Source: Adiantum capillus-veneris (taxonomy: Eukaryota; Streptophyta; Polypodiopsida; Polypodiales; Pteridaceae). From it: a stretch of 64,000 bases of DNA. The position numbers were made by a program, and so were the translations under genes. Numbering within the stretch: position 1 is the stretch's first letter; the number at the start of each line of letters is the position of its first letter. The notes beneath the pieces are model-generated. The model worked only from the letters and a program-made list of their open reading frames with translations. It did no database searches and was not told where the DNA came from. Shown here piece after piece: positions 42,855 through 53,950 of the stretch. Where the stretch lies: the NCBI GenBank assembly GCA_014529385.2, contig CM043942.1, forward strand, positions 1,652,501 through 1,716,500. The letters are read 5' to 3'.

Positions 42855-44520
42855 ATGGTTTATGCAGTAAATAAATTTCGCTACTACCTTCTGGCAAACA
42901 AGTTTGTATTTTATGTGGATCATCAAGCGTTGTTGTATCTGGTAAACAAGCCATGCTCCACAGGAAGAATCACTCGATGGTTGTTAATTCTTCTGGAGTT
43001 TGATTTCACAATTGTAGTGAGACCCGGTAAAAGGCACATCATGGCTGATCATTTGTCTCGCATACCCAATGGTGAAGCCCCTACAGGAGTTGATGATGAA
43101 TTACCCGATACTTCCCTATTCATAGTTGAGACTATGCCTGAATGGAGTGGGAACATTGTTAACTTTTTAGTTAATGGTTTTCCACCCAAGAAACTTCGTA
43201 AGGATATCGCTCGAAGGCTAGTAAAAGAATGTGAACCCTATTGTTTGATTGCCGGAACTCTGTATAGACTAGGCAAGGACGATATTCTTAGGCGTTGTGC
43301 CCGCGAGGATGAATATTTGTATATCTTGCAAGAAGAACATATGGGCATAGCAGGAGGACATTTTTCAGGAGACCTGACTGCTAGAAAGGTGCTGCAATCA
43401 GGCTATTGGTCGCCAACTCTATTTAAAGATGCATCACTTTTTACAAAAGGGTGTGATGAGTGCCAACGTTACAAGACCACACAGCGCAAAGACAAAATGC
43501 CCTTACATCCTATTAAAGTAACCCAACCATTTGAAAAATGGGGCTTAGACTTTGTAGGTCCAATTAGTCCCGCAGCTCGCAACACTCAATCTCGATATAT
43601 TCTAGTTGCTACGGACTATGTAACAAAGTGGGCTGAAGCTAAGGCTTCACAAAAAGCTGACGCGAGGACAACAACTAAGTTTCTTTTTGAGAACATTATC
43701 ACAAGATTTGGTTGCCCTTTTGAAATTGTTAGTGATAATGGTACCCATTTTATAAATGAGGTAATAAGAGAGCTTACCACGACCTTTATGATATCCCACC
43801 ATAAGTCTACACCTTATTACCCGCAAGCTAATGGACAAGCCGAGAGCACCAACAAGACTCTAATCTCTATTTTAACCAAGACGGTAGAAGCTCATCGCAC
43901 TGATTGGGATTTGAAGTTGACATCTGCTCTATGGGCTTATCGTACTACTTATAAAGTGGCTATTAATTGTACGCCATTCAAAATGGTATACGGCCAAGAA
44001 GCGGTTATGCCTTGGGAGTTTGTCATTCCTCGTCTTAGGGTAGCTTCGCAAGAAGGATGGAATGGTAACCCCTTAACCGAGCGTTTGTATATCTTAGAAA
44101 AACTAGACGAAGAGAGACAGTTGGCTGTGCAAAATGCTCTTGTGGAAAAGGATAGGAGAAAGAAGTGGTTTGATCGCCATGTGAAGGACAAGGACATCAA
44201 AGTTGGTGATAAAGTCCTTATGTATGGAGTACGTAAAGAGAAGAAAAAGTTGAAATATGTTGGTAAAGGACCATATAGAGTATGTGAAATTACCCCACAA
44301 GGTATCCTTCATGTGGAAACTCTTGATGGAGTTGAAACCATTGGATTCCTCAATGGGAGTAAATTCAAAAGATATTATGATCCTTTAAGCCAAGAAGAAC
44401 TACGGGCCATTCATCAAAAGAAGGCCGCCAAAGCACAAACCGAGTTAAAGAAGATACAAGCTCAAGCTGAGGCTAAGGAGCGACAACAATGTATAAGACA
44501 AAAACGAGAGGCTAACCTTG
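42855..44520 (+). CDS. gypsy-2 RNase H end and integrase
   Basis: It starts MVYAVNKFRYYLLANKF and continues the RNase H through VDHQALLYLVNKPCS, RWLLILLEFDF and MADHLSRI. The integrase has an HHCC finger (EEHMGIAGGHFSGDL...CDECQRYK), the catalytic core with GLDFVGPISP, ILVATDYVTKW, IVSDNGTHFIN and ANGQAESTNK (Asp, Asp and Glu all present), and a GPY-type C-terminal block (LKYVGKGPYRVCEI, NGSKFKRYYDP). All catalytic residues are intact. The same open frame continues into the extra domain described next, ending at 45755. No chromodomain is seen. Confidence 0.93.
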
Positions 44521-45755
44521 GAGTCACAAATGCATTCCACGTGGAAATCGAAGAGGATTGGTTGGACTCTGACACACCTCTACGATACCCTATTGATTTA
44601 AATAGTGCCTATGAAAAAGTGCTATATAACACCTTATTGGACACGGGTGCTAAATATAATCTGCTATCCTATGGGGTGTGGTGTCAGTTAGGGAAGCCAC
44701 CTCTATCTGAGAGTATTATCCAAGTCAAGGGTGTCAACAAGAAAAAAACTACGGTTTTTGGAATCTGGCACACTTCTGTCAGTTATGACAATGGAATTGT
44801 AGATCAAGACTTTTTGGTCATGCCTACTGGAACTATGGAGGGTAATATAAACCTAGGACGCACGTGGATGATAGCCACCAAATGCACTATTGATTGGGGG
44901 ACTGGGGGTGTCACAACGCAAAAACCAACTCTTATCCCTACCACTCAAGCCATAGTCCCTGAGATATTGCCTAAGGAAATAAAACCCAAGACATTGCATG
45001 TCCAGGAGGTTGAACCATACGTCCCCATAGCCCAACTCTCTAGATCTTCAACTGATGTAGTTGAAAGAAAGCTTGAGACACACAAGAACCATCCTAATAT
45101 AACAAAGAAAGCATACAAGTGGGTCTCTAAAGCTTCTTTAGTAACCATGGCTGATGCTAAAAAACGGAAGCCTCGTAAGAAACGTCCCACTCGCTCCAAG
45201 AAATGTAAGAAAACGTGGCGCTGGATTCCTAAACGACTATTAAAAGCCCAAGGATACTATAAAGGAAATGATCAAATCTGGGTGCCCAAACGTAAATTGT
45301 ACTCTTACCTGTCACCTGGCCCATGTAAACACAATCCTGTGGCTCCAAAACAAATTGAAAATCGTGGAAAGGAAAAAATCACGGAATGCGACACACCTGC
45401 TCCAGAGCTAGTTTGGGTACCAAAGAAAGAACGATTTGTTCCACCTAGCTTAGGAACAGGAAAAGCAAATGAAGCTTCTTGCTCTTCATGTAGTTCCTAT
45501 ATGGAAATAGAAGCTTCGACACAACCTCCACCTACCATTGTACATATCCATACAAGCAAGAAAGAGTTTGCACCTCCCGTTGTAGATTCACCACCTCCAA
45601 CAATGTTGCAAATAAAATCATGGGAGAGTACCTTACCACCCTTGCAACTAGATGAAACACGTAGGGTGATCGAAAACTATTGGTTAAAGCCTTTACCCAT
45701 AACAACTTGGAACAACTGGTTTCAAAAGGTGACGACATCATTCCAAAAAGTATGA
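44521..45755 (+). CDS. gypsy-2 extra C-terminal region: second retropepsin-like domain plus Trp-Val-Pro-Lys repeats
   Basis: It is fused in frame after the integrase. About 44560-44900 reads EEDWLD, then YNTLLDTGAKYNLLSYGVWC with an intact Asp-Thr-Gly at 44640-44648, a middle part, and INLGRTWMIATKCTIDW matching the retropepsin C-terminal ILGRPF block. This has the order of an aspartic protease, although the usual protease is already present upstream with Asp-Gly-Gly. From 45110 to 45450 come YKWVSK, WRWIPK, IWVPK and VWVPK within Lys/Arg-rich sequence, then a Pro-rich end. Gypsy-1 has the same arrangement in decayed form. Roles such as a second protease, RNA/DNA binding or targeting are speculation. 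Confidence 0.8.
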
Positions 45756-46002
45756 TCTACCCAAGGAAGGGGGGAGTGTTTGCTGACATCCGTCATTCAC
45801 TTGCTTCCCTCTCAACCTTCCTCCCTGACCTCTCAATCTCCAATCTTAGGGAATGTATATATAAAGCCTTATACTCACAAAAACAAGATAAAAAAGTAAA
45901 AGAGCAAGAGCCATAACACAAAATAATAAAAACAAATTATGCACAAGAACACGACCCTTGTAATATTTGCACTCTAACCATCATTTATTTGCGTGTACAG
46001 AT
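45756..46002 (+). other. gypsy-2 gap between pol and the env-position ORF
   Basis: Non-coding. It contains a splice-acceptor-like end (CATCATTTATTTGCGTGTACAG) just before the next ATG at 46003. Confidence 0.5.
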
Positions 46003-46425
46003 ATGGCTAGTACGCTAGAGTCATCCACTCCTGCCTTGGGTGAGAGGTACCCTCGTTACTTTTCACAAATGTTTCACATGGTCTTTCCAGTGCTTGCATG
46101 TGAATGGGATTTGATAGGTACGCTAGCATGTGAGAGGAATTTTGAGGAGTTAGAATGGTTGATACGTCTCTTGACCACGTCTAATCCATACTTAGTAGAG
46201 AGCGTTTCTCCCATTGCACAAGCCTACCCTTTTGACCAAGATGACTATAGGCGTCTAGTGACCTTCTTAGTAAACATGGGCACCTATGATGAAGAAGAAA
46301 ATTTACATGACTACACGGATGGCACATATGGTCTCATGGATGATGACTTTGTTTATCTCGACGACGAGGATAGGGGTTTAGCCTCAGGGTTGCCCCCCAA
46401 CCTCTACAATATCCTATTCCCTTGA
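46003..46425 (+). CDS. gypsy-2 small acidic ORF in the env position
   Basis: The ATG at 46003 opens about 140 residues, MASTLESSTPALGERYPRYF, then MVFPVLACEWDLIGTLACER, FEELEWLIRLLTT, and an acidic tail (DEEENLHDYTDG, MDDDFVYLDDEDRG). It is uninterrupted, unlike gag-pol. I see no signal peptide, no clear membrane anchor and no known family. An upstream ATG at 45967 is in frame, but 46003 follows a splice-acceptor-like site. It could be a 3' accessory gene expressed from a spliced RNA, or a chance ORF. Function unknown. Confidence 0.55.
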   Translation: MASTLESSTPALGERYPRYFSQMFHMVFPVLACEWDLIGTLACERNFEELEWLIRLLTTSNPYLVESVSPIAQAYPFDQDDYRRLVTFLVNMGTYDEEENLHDYTDGTYGLMDDDFVYLDDEDRGLASGLPPNLYNILFP

Positions 46426-47782
46426 CTCTTTAGGGGGAGTGCAAATAATTAGGTTAGGGTTTCTTATGTTTTTTGTTGTGTTCAATAAGTGTTGGTACCT
46501 TTTTCCACTAATGTGCCTCCTGGAGGTATTCCTTTTGTTTCCTAGTGTGTACAGGAGCGTGTTGCTATTGATAGGATTTGGACCTTCATGGAACCTTTCT
46601 CTCGTTCACACTTCAAATCAAGCGCGACCATCAACACAAACAGGTGTTTTATGTCCATTAGCATTGCCCTTATCTTTTTGCATCCATGTTTTTCTGATTT
46701 GATTGTGATTGGTAGCATAATATTCAGCGCATTTGCTTAGTATCAAACATTTAATTCAATGTAATGTTTTGTCATAATCACTTGTCTAGGTTTAAAAATC
46801 AAGCAGTCCGACTAAGCTAGTTTGACCAAGCTAGGTATTAGAAATCTTCTCTTAATACCATGGGGAATGCCTTCCTAATAAGCAATGGTTACTTAGATTC
46901 TTAATCCGATTTAGGCAGCATTGTGTGAAATGTACTAGGGCTTTCTAGTGGGCTTAACCCTATTGACCTTTAGCTTATATATTATAAAGGGAGTTTACTA
47001 ATGTGATGAGCCTGGGGAGGGTAACAGTGTTATATGACCCCCCAAAGTTACAAAATTAAAATGCTGAAAATAAACAAACAAAAAATCAAAGTGCCACAAT
47101 GTAAAATTTTAAGCTGGAAGAGAAATCCGTGCTTAAATTGGTACTTCACTCACATGTATCGCCTATGGTACTAGAGCCCTAGAGGTTCCCAGTGTGGGCG
47201 CTTTTCCTTGAAAAGCAAAAAACCCAAGGCATACAAAATAAGAACACACATCAAAATTGAATCAATGTGAAAAGACTTTGGGGGGTCAAAGAAAAGGTAA
47301 TCAGTCAGGAGATTATTTCATGAGAAATTCCTTTTATCGTAGCTTAACTACAAGGTCTTCTAGGTATAGCCTCTAGTCAGCCCTCGAACATCAAATACTT
47401 GGCTCTCGCGATTAAACAACTTAATTAACAAGAAAAAATTGAGAAGTTACCCATGGTATTAATAGTCGAGCTCTAGTGCCTTTTGACCGTTAAATTAGCG
47501 ACGCCGGACTTGTTTAATTTTTTACCTTTACATCTGTTTATGCATTTGATTATATTGCAATTTAATGTTTATTGCTGACAAATTGTCTAAAATTCTGTTA
47601 CCAATCAATTTGTCTATCTAAAATTGCATATGATTTTTAATTGTATATGAGAATGCAATTACTGTGGCAATGTTGTTTGATTTTGCAGTGATTGAAGAAG
47701 GCTACACACATCCATGTCGAATGCTCTTCCATCTCGACGAACGAGCTTCAACTGGATAGCTTCCGAGGACGGAATCTACATC
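46426..47782 (+). other. gypsy-2 3' non-coding region
   Basis: About 1.35 kb with no long frame or recognisable protein. Confidence 0.7.
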
Positions 47783-47793
47783 AGAAAGGGGGG
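47783..47793 (+). other. gypsy-2 polypurine tract
   Basis: AGAAAGGGGGG followed by CA and the 3' LTR start TGTTAACC at 47796. Confidence 0.92.
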
Positions 47794-47795
47794 CA

Positions 47796-48350
47796 TGTTA
47801 ACCCTCACGGCACACGGACACCCTATGATCTATAAACGTTGTATTGTTTAGAGTCAGGTATCGGGCTTGTCGGACCAATAGGAACAGGGTAAGGGTGATC
47901 GCCGATGATAGGCGCACTCTAACTGGAATATTCAAGGAGTTAGTTGGCTAAGTATGGGCGCCCAAGTGTGAATGGGGTGAGCTCATATAAAAGCCACTAA
48001 ACCTAATTTTTACTCATTCTCTCATTGTGCAATAGAAGCCACTCTTGCTCCATCTCCACCTTCTCCTTCACCATCTCCTTGTGTGTATGTGTGTACGTAT
48101 GAGAGAGAGAGAGAGAGTGTGAGAGTGTGTGTGTGTGATCGAGCGTTGCGGCGGCACGACGGCGGCGAGGCGGTTGAGCGCGGAGTAGCGGCGTCTCCCT
48201 CTTCTTCGCGGCACGGGAATCCTTCATTCGCAACTACGCAAGAAGGTGAGTGACACACCATTCTTCCTTGTGAGCTTGTCTGTTGTATGACTGTGTGCTA
48301 GGAGCCTTTGTGGCTCGCACACGGCGCGTAGCAAGTCCCTAGCCATGATA
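47796..48350 (+). repeat. gypsy-2 3' LTR (555 bp)
   Basis: Begins TGTTAACCCTCACGG and ends AGCCATGATA, where the 5' LTR has AGCCGTGACA, so the terminal CA has become TA. TATA box at 47986-47992. Confidence 0.95.
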
Positions 48351-48617
48351 GATGCCATATAGATGATTTGGTGTTGGACAAGACACTGGAAACACTATCT
48401 ACACTGATAGTCAGAGTGCATTGGTAGTTGCAAGGAACCCGCACAAAGCAGAGGTGAATTACCACTATGTCAAGGAGAGGCTCTCACTAGGAGAAATCAG
48501 CTTGGTTTATGTGCCAACACAAAAAAACCTTGCAGATCTTTTCACAAAGGCATTTTCTTGTAAGAAGTTTGAAACTTTCTGCAAAGCTTTGGGCCTACTC
48601 TCCTTTGTGGATTGATC
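48351..48617 (+). pseudogene. Ty1/copia RNase H remnant, part 2
   Basis: Picks up exactly where 34877 stopped: MPYR, a stop, then TIYTDSQSALVVARNPHKAE, HYVKERLSLGEISLVYVPTQ and LADLFTKAFSCKKFETFCKA. These are the standard last blocks of a copia RNase H. Ends with a stop at 48613-48615. Confidence 0.9.
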
Positions 48618-48694
48618 ATGTCCTCATAGGGCATGGCACTTCCCTATACTCTATATGCTAGCTCTCATTCATCACATCACTCTTAGGGGATATT

Positions 48695-48924
48695 TGCTAC
48701 CATATACATGTGGTAGTGATGTGTGTGAACACACTTAGGACCAGCTAAGCATTTTTTCCCTCACTATGAGACTTTTTCCGCCGTGCATTGTATATACGCC
48801 CATCACTCTAGGGATTTCTGATCTTCTCCATTGCACACTAAGTATTGTACTATCTATTGTATGCCTTGAGCTTTCTTTGTCTTCTCCAAGATGTGTGTAT
48901 TCTATTGCAACCCTAGTTCCAACA
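48695..48924 (+). mobile_element. Probable 3' LTR of the copia element
   Basis: It follows AGGGGATATT, a short PPT-like tract, about 80 bp after the RNase H stop. It runs from TGCTACCATATAC to TAGTTCCAACA (TG...CA). A TATA-like TGTATATACG lies near 48789. Ends are tentative because no second copy is seen in the window. Confidence 0.5.
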
Positions 48925-50340
48925 AAAAGATTGTGTACTCCTAGAATCAATCAGTAAGGTAAAATGGTTACCTTGATAATCTACTGGGTTTTGGATTATT
49001 GAAAATTTTTCATTCACTCCTTCGTTGATGTTCAATTGTAAGATGAAAATATGCATTTGCTTGATTTCCCTCACATCTAGCACCTTGAGCTCTATTGTCT
49101 TGTGCTCTTCCTTGGGTTCTTTGATTCCCTCCTCGTCATCATGGGACAAGGTTGACAAAGACTAAAGGTATTTCCCTTCTTGTTGTTGTTGTTGTTTTTG
49201 TTGGCTAGTCCATTTTTCACAAAAGATGGGTTTCTTGGTTCTAAAGTTCCCTTGGTTTTGAGGAGGTCTCTGATTTTTGTTCAAGTTCTGGTGGTGATCG
49301 AAGTTCTACGGGAGTTCTACCATGGTCCACGTCTAGAATTTCAAAAGTTATGGTGTGGGTTGAAGTTTTTGGGTTCATAATTTTCCACCAATCCAATAAA
49401 TCTTGAGTTATTGAATGGACAATCTTTGGATTGATTATCCAGATAAAGACAAGTATAGCATAATTGATATCTTTTAGCCTTCATACACAATAAGTTCTCC
49501 CTTCTTTGCATTGATGATCAGGATCAAGACAAGTATAACATAAATGATATCGTCTGGCCTTCATACGTAATAAGTTCTCCCTTATTTACTATAAGTTACC
49601 AGATCTTTTCTCATCTTCAAGACGAGGTCTTTTGGTTGCATGAATAGGAGCATGTTCTGGTTTTTGCTTTCCACTATGTTTGCTCGCAGCAAGGACATCT
49701 GCATAGTTTATAAGCTGAGCACTCTAAAGTCTAGTCTCCGTAGGATTATGTAGCCCTGACACAAATCGTTCCACTTCAATTGACTTCCTGGGTCATCCCT
49801 ATTGAAGCATATTTGACAAGGGTCAAGAAATGTTGATAATACAATTTCAGGTCCCTAGTTCCTTAAGTGAAATCAAGACTTATTCATGCGGTCCAAATGA
49901 TATACTTTGTTTTGATAGTTCTTCTTTAGTTGATTCTTTAGATAATCCCAAGTTACTATATTAGGATCAACATTGTTCATGGTACAATGGTCTCTCCACC
50001 AATACTTGGCTATCTTTTCTAGTTTAAACTTGGCAACGGTAGCTTTGTTCTCTACAGATGAATGATCCAAATCAAAGTAATCATCCATACAATCAATCCA
50101 GTATTTAAGAATCCTAATAATCCTTCATAATCTTTGGTTGAAATATCTCTTTGGTGGCATGCAAGTCGTACCACAGTTGTGTAAGTGAACGGTGTCTCAC
50201 AGGCACTCTCATTTCATTGTGAACTGTTGCATTTTTATAATTGAAGTAGTCATCAAAATAAGGAGAATCCTTTGGGAATCTTTCATCCATCCGTGATCTG
50301 TATACTTGCATAATTGGCTAAGCATTAGGGTATGTTGTAG
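48925..50340 (-). pseudogene. gypsy-4: gag, zinc knuckle and protease remnant
   Basis: Minus strand: gag text (50311-49873) with FKLEKIAKYWWRDHC and VTWDYLKNQLKKNY, the Trp-Trp box of Ty3 Gag. Then a zinc-knuckle segment present twice through an 80-bp tandem duplication (49446-49577): CYTCLDPDHQCKEG and CYTCLYLDNQSKDC, each missing one ligand. Then the protease start FTLLIDSRSTQSF (48950-48915), where Asp-Ser-Gly has become Asp-Ser-Arg. The sequence is truncated right at the copia LTR end (48924). It looks different from gypsy-1 to -3 and more like a chromovirus-type Gag, which is inference. Confidence 0.75.
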
Positions 50341-51981
50341 TCATTGTACAAGATCTTTACATTATGTGGATTGTGGATCGTTTACTTCCCAAATAAGTCA
50401 AAGAATAATTTTAAGGGTACTAGGCTAAAGGAATGTTTGTCAGTGTTTAAGAACTTTTGATCCCATATATTACACATGACAATATTGAAGCATCTAGTTT
50501 CCATTATCAGAGGAAGTAATAATGATTCCTTTCTCTATCTTAGTCTATATCCACTTGATACTTTCCATAGGTGTAGGTTTATGTCCTGGTGGTCTATATT
50601 TTGGGTTTCCTACAGTGTAATGGCACCATGCTCTGAACATAGTTTGTACAATGAAATTCGTCGATAATAACCTCTTCTTCTTTACCCCATTGTGTTTGAT
50701 CATGATAAGCCTCCATACCTAGACTCTCGTTTGAAGATGCTCTTTCACCATCAAGAAAAAGAGTATCCACCCATATCCCTTGAGGCTAAATTTCAATCAT
50801 CTACACACCTTATCACTCAAGTTAGTTGGAACTATTAAAACATAGATAGGACTCAAAGATTATGACCTTAAAACAATTTGAATTGCATCAAAATCAATTT
50901 TTTCCATTCATAAATGACAAAAGGTAAACATGCTATTTTAGAGAAGGTACTTAAATATGAAAAGATCCAATGAACCAATTCTTCATCCCTATGATCAAGG
51001 TTCTTCCCTTGTACTTACTTACATCTCAAGTTTCAAAGTTCAAAACTTCTACTTGTGCACTTAGATTTTACATCCTCTTCCTTATACCACTCTTCCCTTT
51101 GAGAGGTATCTATTGGTGGTACTGCATGAAAGAAATTTACATGGGTATGTCGTTCATTGACATCATCTCTATAGAAATACCTACTTGAGTTTACCTCCAT
51201 TGAATATGTTTGAGAAAAATCCCAAACACATCTAGGCTTGTCATAGTTGTTGAGAGTGATGGTAACATTATGAGGATTTTACTTAAGGATAGGTCCATAT
51301 ACTTCACTAAACCACTCTTGAGGTACATAATAGAATTGGTTGCCGCTATTTGACTCTTTTTATACCCGGAATATAACCTTAACACATAAGCCATATCTTT
51401 GGTTGAGCATACGTGCCTTTTTACTAAGGATGTTTTTGGCAGCTTGGTATATTTTGAAGTGAGCATAGGTAAAGATAAAGAACATATTCTTGTACTTCAA
51501 TGTCACCCTCTTGAAAGTTTTACTTGAACCATAGTCGTGGGCCAGCTATGTACCTATTAGGTACTTGGTTCATTGTTCAGGTTGTGCAACAACATACAAC
51601 TCCCATGCTACATAGGTGTTCGGAACAAGATAACGGAGGTCGGACCTATACCACTCATCCTGCTGCATACAAGCAGCTAGTAATCCAAGGAAGATAACCA
51701 GCATCAATGTAGCAGGCTATAATGTCACTTTCACAGGACACACAGTTCGTACAGCTGGTCTGGTCTAGTTCACACTTAACAGACTCTCTGGGCTGGGCAG
51801 TGACATGTGGCAGGGATACGGATGGTGGGCTAGTGGACATCATGGCCAGGTCACCACCACCACTCGATTTGGAGATAGACTTAGATGGCTGACATTTATG
51901 AGCCGTTGGTGGCTCGTTATGGTTGTACACATAGTAGTAGTTTTTGGGTCAACACGATCATCTTCTTCATATATGGTCCAG
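50341..51981. other. No recognisable gene
   Basis: Short frames on both strands, including a 91-codon minus-strand frame at 51466-51191, match no family I recognise. No repeats stand out. Confidence 0.5.
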
Positions 51982-52166
51982 TGTTGTCGTCTAGAGTAGT
52001 GAGTGTTTGAGCTATATAGAGAACCCACACTTATGCTATATATAACTAGGAGTCCCCACTATATAAGTATAGTTAGTGTGTGTTCTATACACACTTTGGG
52101 GCTTGTACATGTTGTGCCATCTCTCTCTCCTCTCGTCAACATACGCTCTCTCCCTCCCTTTCAACA
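51982..52166 (+). mobile_element. Short copia-type 5' LTR (185 bp)
   Basis: TGTTGTCGTCTAG ... CCTTTCAACA, with TGTTG/CAACA termini. A TATA-like ACTATATAAGTATAG is inside. A perfect tRNA-Met PBS follows immediately at 52167-52178. No matching 3' LTR or coding region was found downstream, so it is a truncated element or a small non-autonomous one. Confidence 0.75.
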
Positions 52167-52178
52167 TGGTATCAGAGC
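52167..52178 (+). other. Primer-binding site, initiator-Met tRNA
   Basis: TGGTATCAGAGC, an exact match to the common plant copia site, directly abutting the LTR end. Confidence 0.92.
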
Positions 52179-52815
52179 CATCCTTCCAAGGCAAGGTTTG
52201 ATGTGCAAGACATCTAAGGCAAGGCTCAATGTCCAGTGATGTGGTGCGCACCATAGAATCAAAGATAAGTCTTTTTTTTTTTTGTTCGTTCTAGAAGTTC
52301 TTCACTGTCGCCAATAAATGTGACGAAGCTTCGCAAAGAAACAAAGGCAGTTCTACGTCAATCTACCCTGCTTTTGAACACTCGTAATAGCTAGCTAGTG
52401 GTCATGCTTGCTTGTTTTTCTTAAAATAACTCGATGTTTTTCTTAAATATGGGATGGCCTGCTCGAGGAATTTCTACATCAATCTGCCCTGCTTCTAGAT
52501 GCTCATAATAGCTAGCTGGTGGTTTTGGCAGACCTTCTGCAGAGGTTGACGTGGCTTACAAGTAGCAATCGTACGCTAATATATATGAGGACGGGTCCAA
52601 GAAGCATAGAGAAGCAAGCTGGTGCATACAATTGCAATGGGGTTGACATTTCAGTAGAGACAAAGAGAAACAGCTTGAGTTGGAGCATGCAAGGTGAAGC
52701 ACACAAGCATGGATCAGTTGAAGCGGTAGAGGTGTGAGACGGTGAAGCAGACCCGGATTGAGGTGCAAAAGTGTTCCACCTTCTGGCTCTACACAAAATG
52801 TATAGACACAAAGAG

Positions 52816-52816
<1 letters not shown>
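52179..52816. other. Internal or flanking DNA of the short LTR element; no gene
   Basis: No gag or pol motif. Two related stretches near 52345-52400 and 52475-52520 share TCTACRTCAATCTRCCCTGC and TAATAGCTAGCT(A/G)GTGG, a short imperfect direct repeat. Confidence 0.5.

Positions 52817-52902
<86 letters not shown>
52817..52902. repeat. (CT)n microsatellite
   Basis: About 86 bp of CT repeat on the plus strand. Confidence 0.97.
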
Positions 52903-52905
<3 letters not shown>

Positions 52906-53553
52906 CAAACAAACATGGCTCACACGAACCCAAGATGCAGACACAGATTGTTGCTGTGAGTCAAAATCCTTGTTACACTTTTGACAATGTCTACCATGGG
53001 CACCGACAACATGCAAGCAAACTATTAGCAATGCAGTGTCTAGGAAGTGTGATGACGTAGTGCATGCCGTTATAATAATCTATTATAGGTGTAGCCTATG
53101 CTTGATGCTAGTTCATTAACACTTGAAGAAATTATATTAGCACTGCATAGCAATGGCCATTGGCCAAGATCGCTTGATTTTTTTTGTGTCTTGTGAAGCT
53201 CGTGCCTCATGATGGCAACAAGCCCCATGCGCCCCTATTTTTGAGAGTTGGTAGTAATGAGCAAAGGTACGATGGTACACCGGCCGAGGACGGTTAGAGT
53301 GCTTCCATGTCCGGTCGTGTATGCATCTCGTTATTTTTGTCACCATAATTTGAACGTGTTGATCCACCTACTATATTTAGGGCGATAATAAGATGCGATG
53401 TCCAAAGCGAGCACTGTCATACCAGTTTAAAAATAGCATCTTAGATGTTTTTGCGCTTGCTTTATAAGCACTTTGCCATATTTAGCACGACCCTTCATGC
53501 TCACCAAAGAAAAAAAATTTGTTTACTAAGCTTCATTTATTTCACTGCTTTGG

Positions 53554-53615
53554 GATGCTCGTATTAACTAAGAGGTCATACACTGATGCTCGTATTAACT
53601 AAGAGGTCATACACT
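53554..53615. repeat. 31-bp perfect tandem duplication
   Basis: GATGCTCGTATTAACTAAG followed by AGGTCATACACT occurs twice back to back (starts 53554 and 53585). Confidence 0.95.
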
Positions 53616-53950
53616 GATGGTCTCAGTAGCCAGCTGAGTTATTCACAGTTTGGCAATAGTTTTTGCATCATTTTGATCATTCTCTATTGTCATTTTATTC
53701 ATTCAAAACCCTACACATCTTTGAACAAGATTTGATCAATAGATTGGGCATGTAATTTGTTTCTATCTCAATCATAGCAAGGTCACACCATTTCATGCAA
53801 ATCATGGCTTTGGTTCTTGATGCATGCTATTGATCTTGTCGTGACTTTTTATAAAATACTTCACGTAATTTGATGACCATTTTATAATGGTATACTAACA
53901 TGCTGATGGTTTTCATGTGAATCATCAATGTAGAGATTGTTGGAGCTTCT

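Larger units (their letters stand above)
34878..48350 (+). mobile_element. gypsy-2: nearly complete Ty3/gypsy element, 13.5 kb
   Basis: Terminal direct repeats 34878-35431 and 47796-48350, PBS at 35436, gag, protease, RT, RNase H, integrase, an extra C-terminal domain, an env-position ORF and a PPT at 47783. It is inserted in a copia element between the WLR and MPYR codons. The flanks GATGT (left) and GATGC (right) fit a five-base target duplication with one later change. The coding region shows a gag frame change and five in-frame stop codons at four places. There is no chromodomain. It belongs with the non-chromovirus gypsy elements by the look of its motifs; the exact lineage is unassigned. 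Confidence 0.95.

Noticed and set aside
36421-46425. gypsy-2 as an Athila-type element with a true envelope gene
   Set aside because: The env-position ORF lacks a signal peptide and clear transmembrane segments; only the position is similar.
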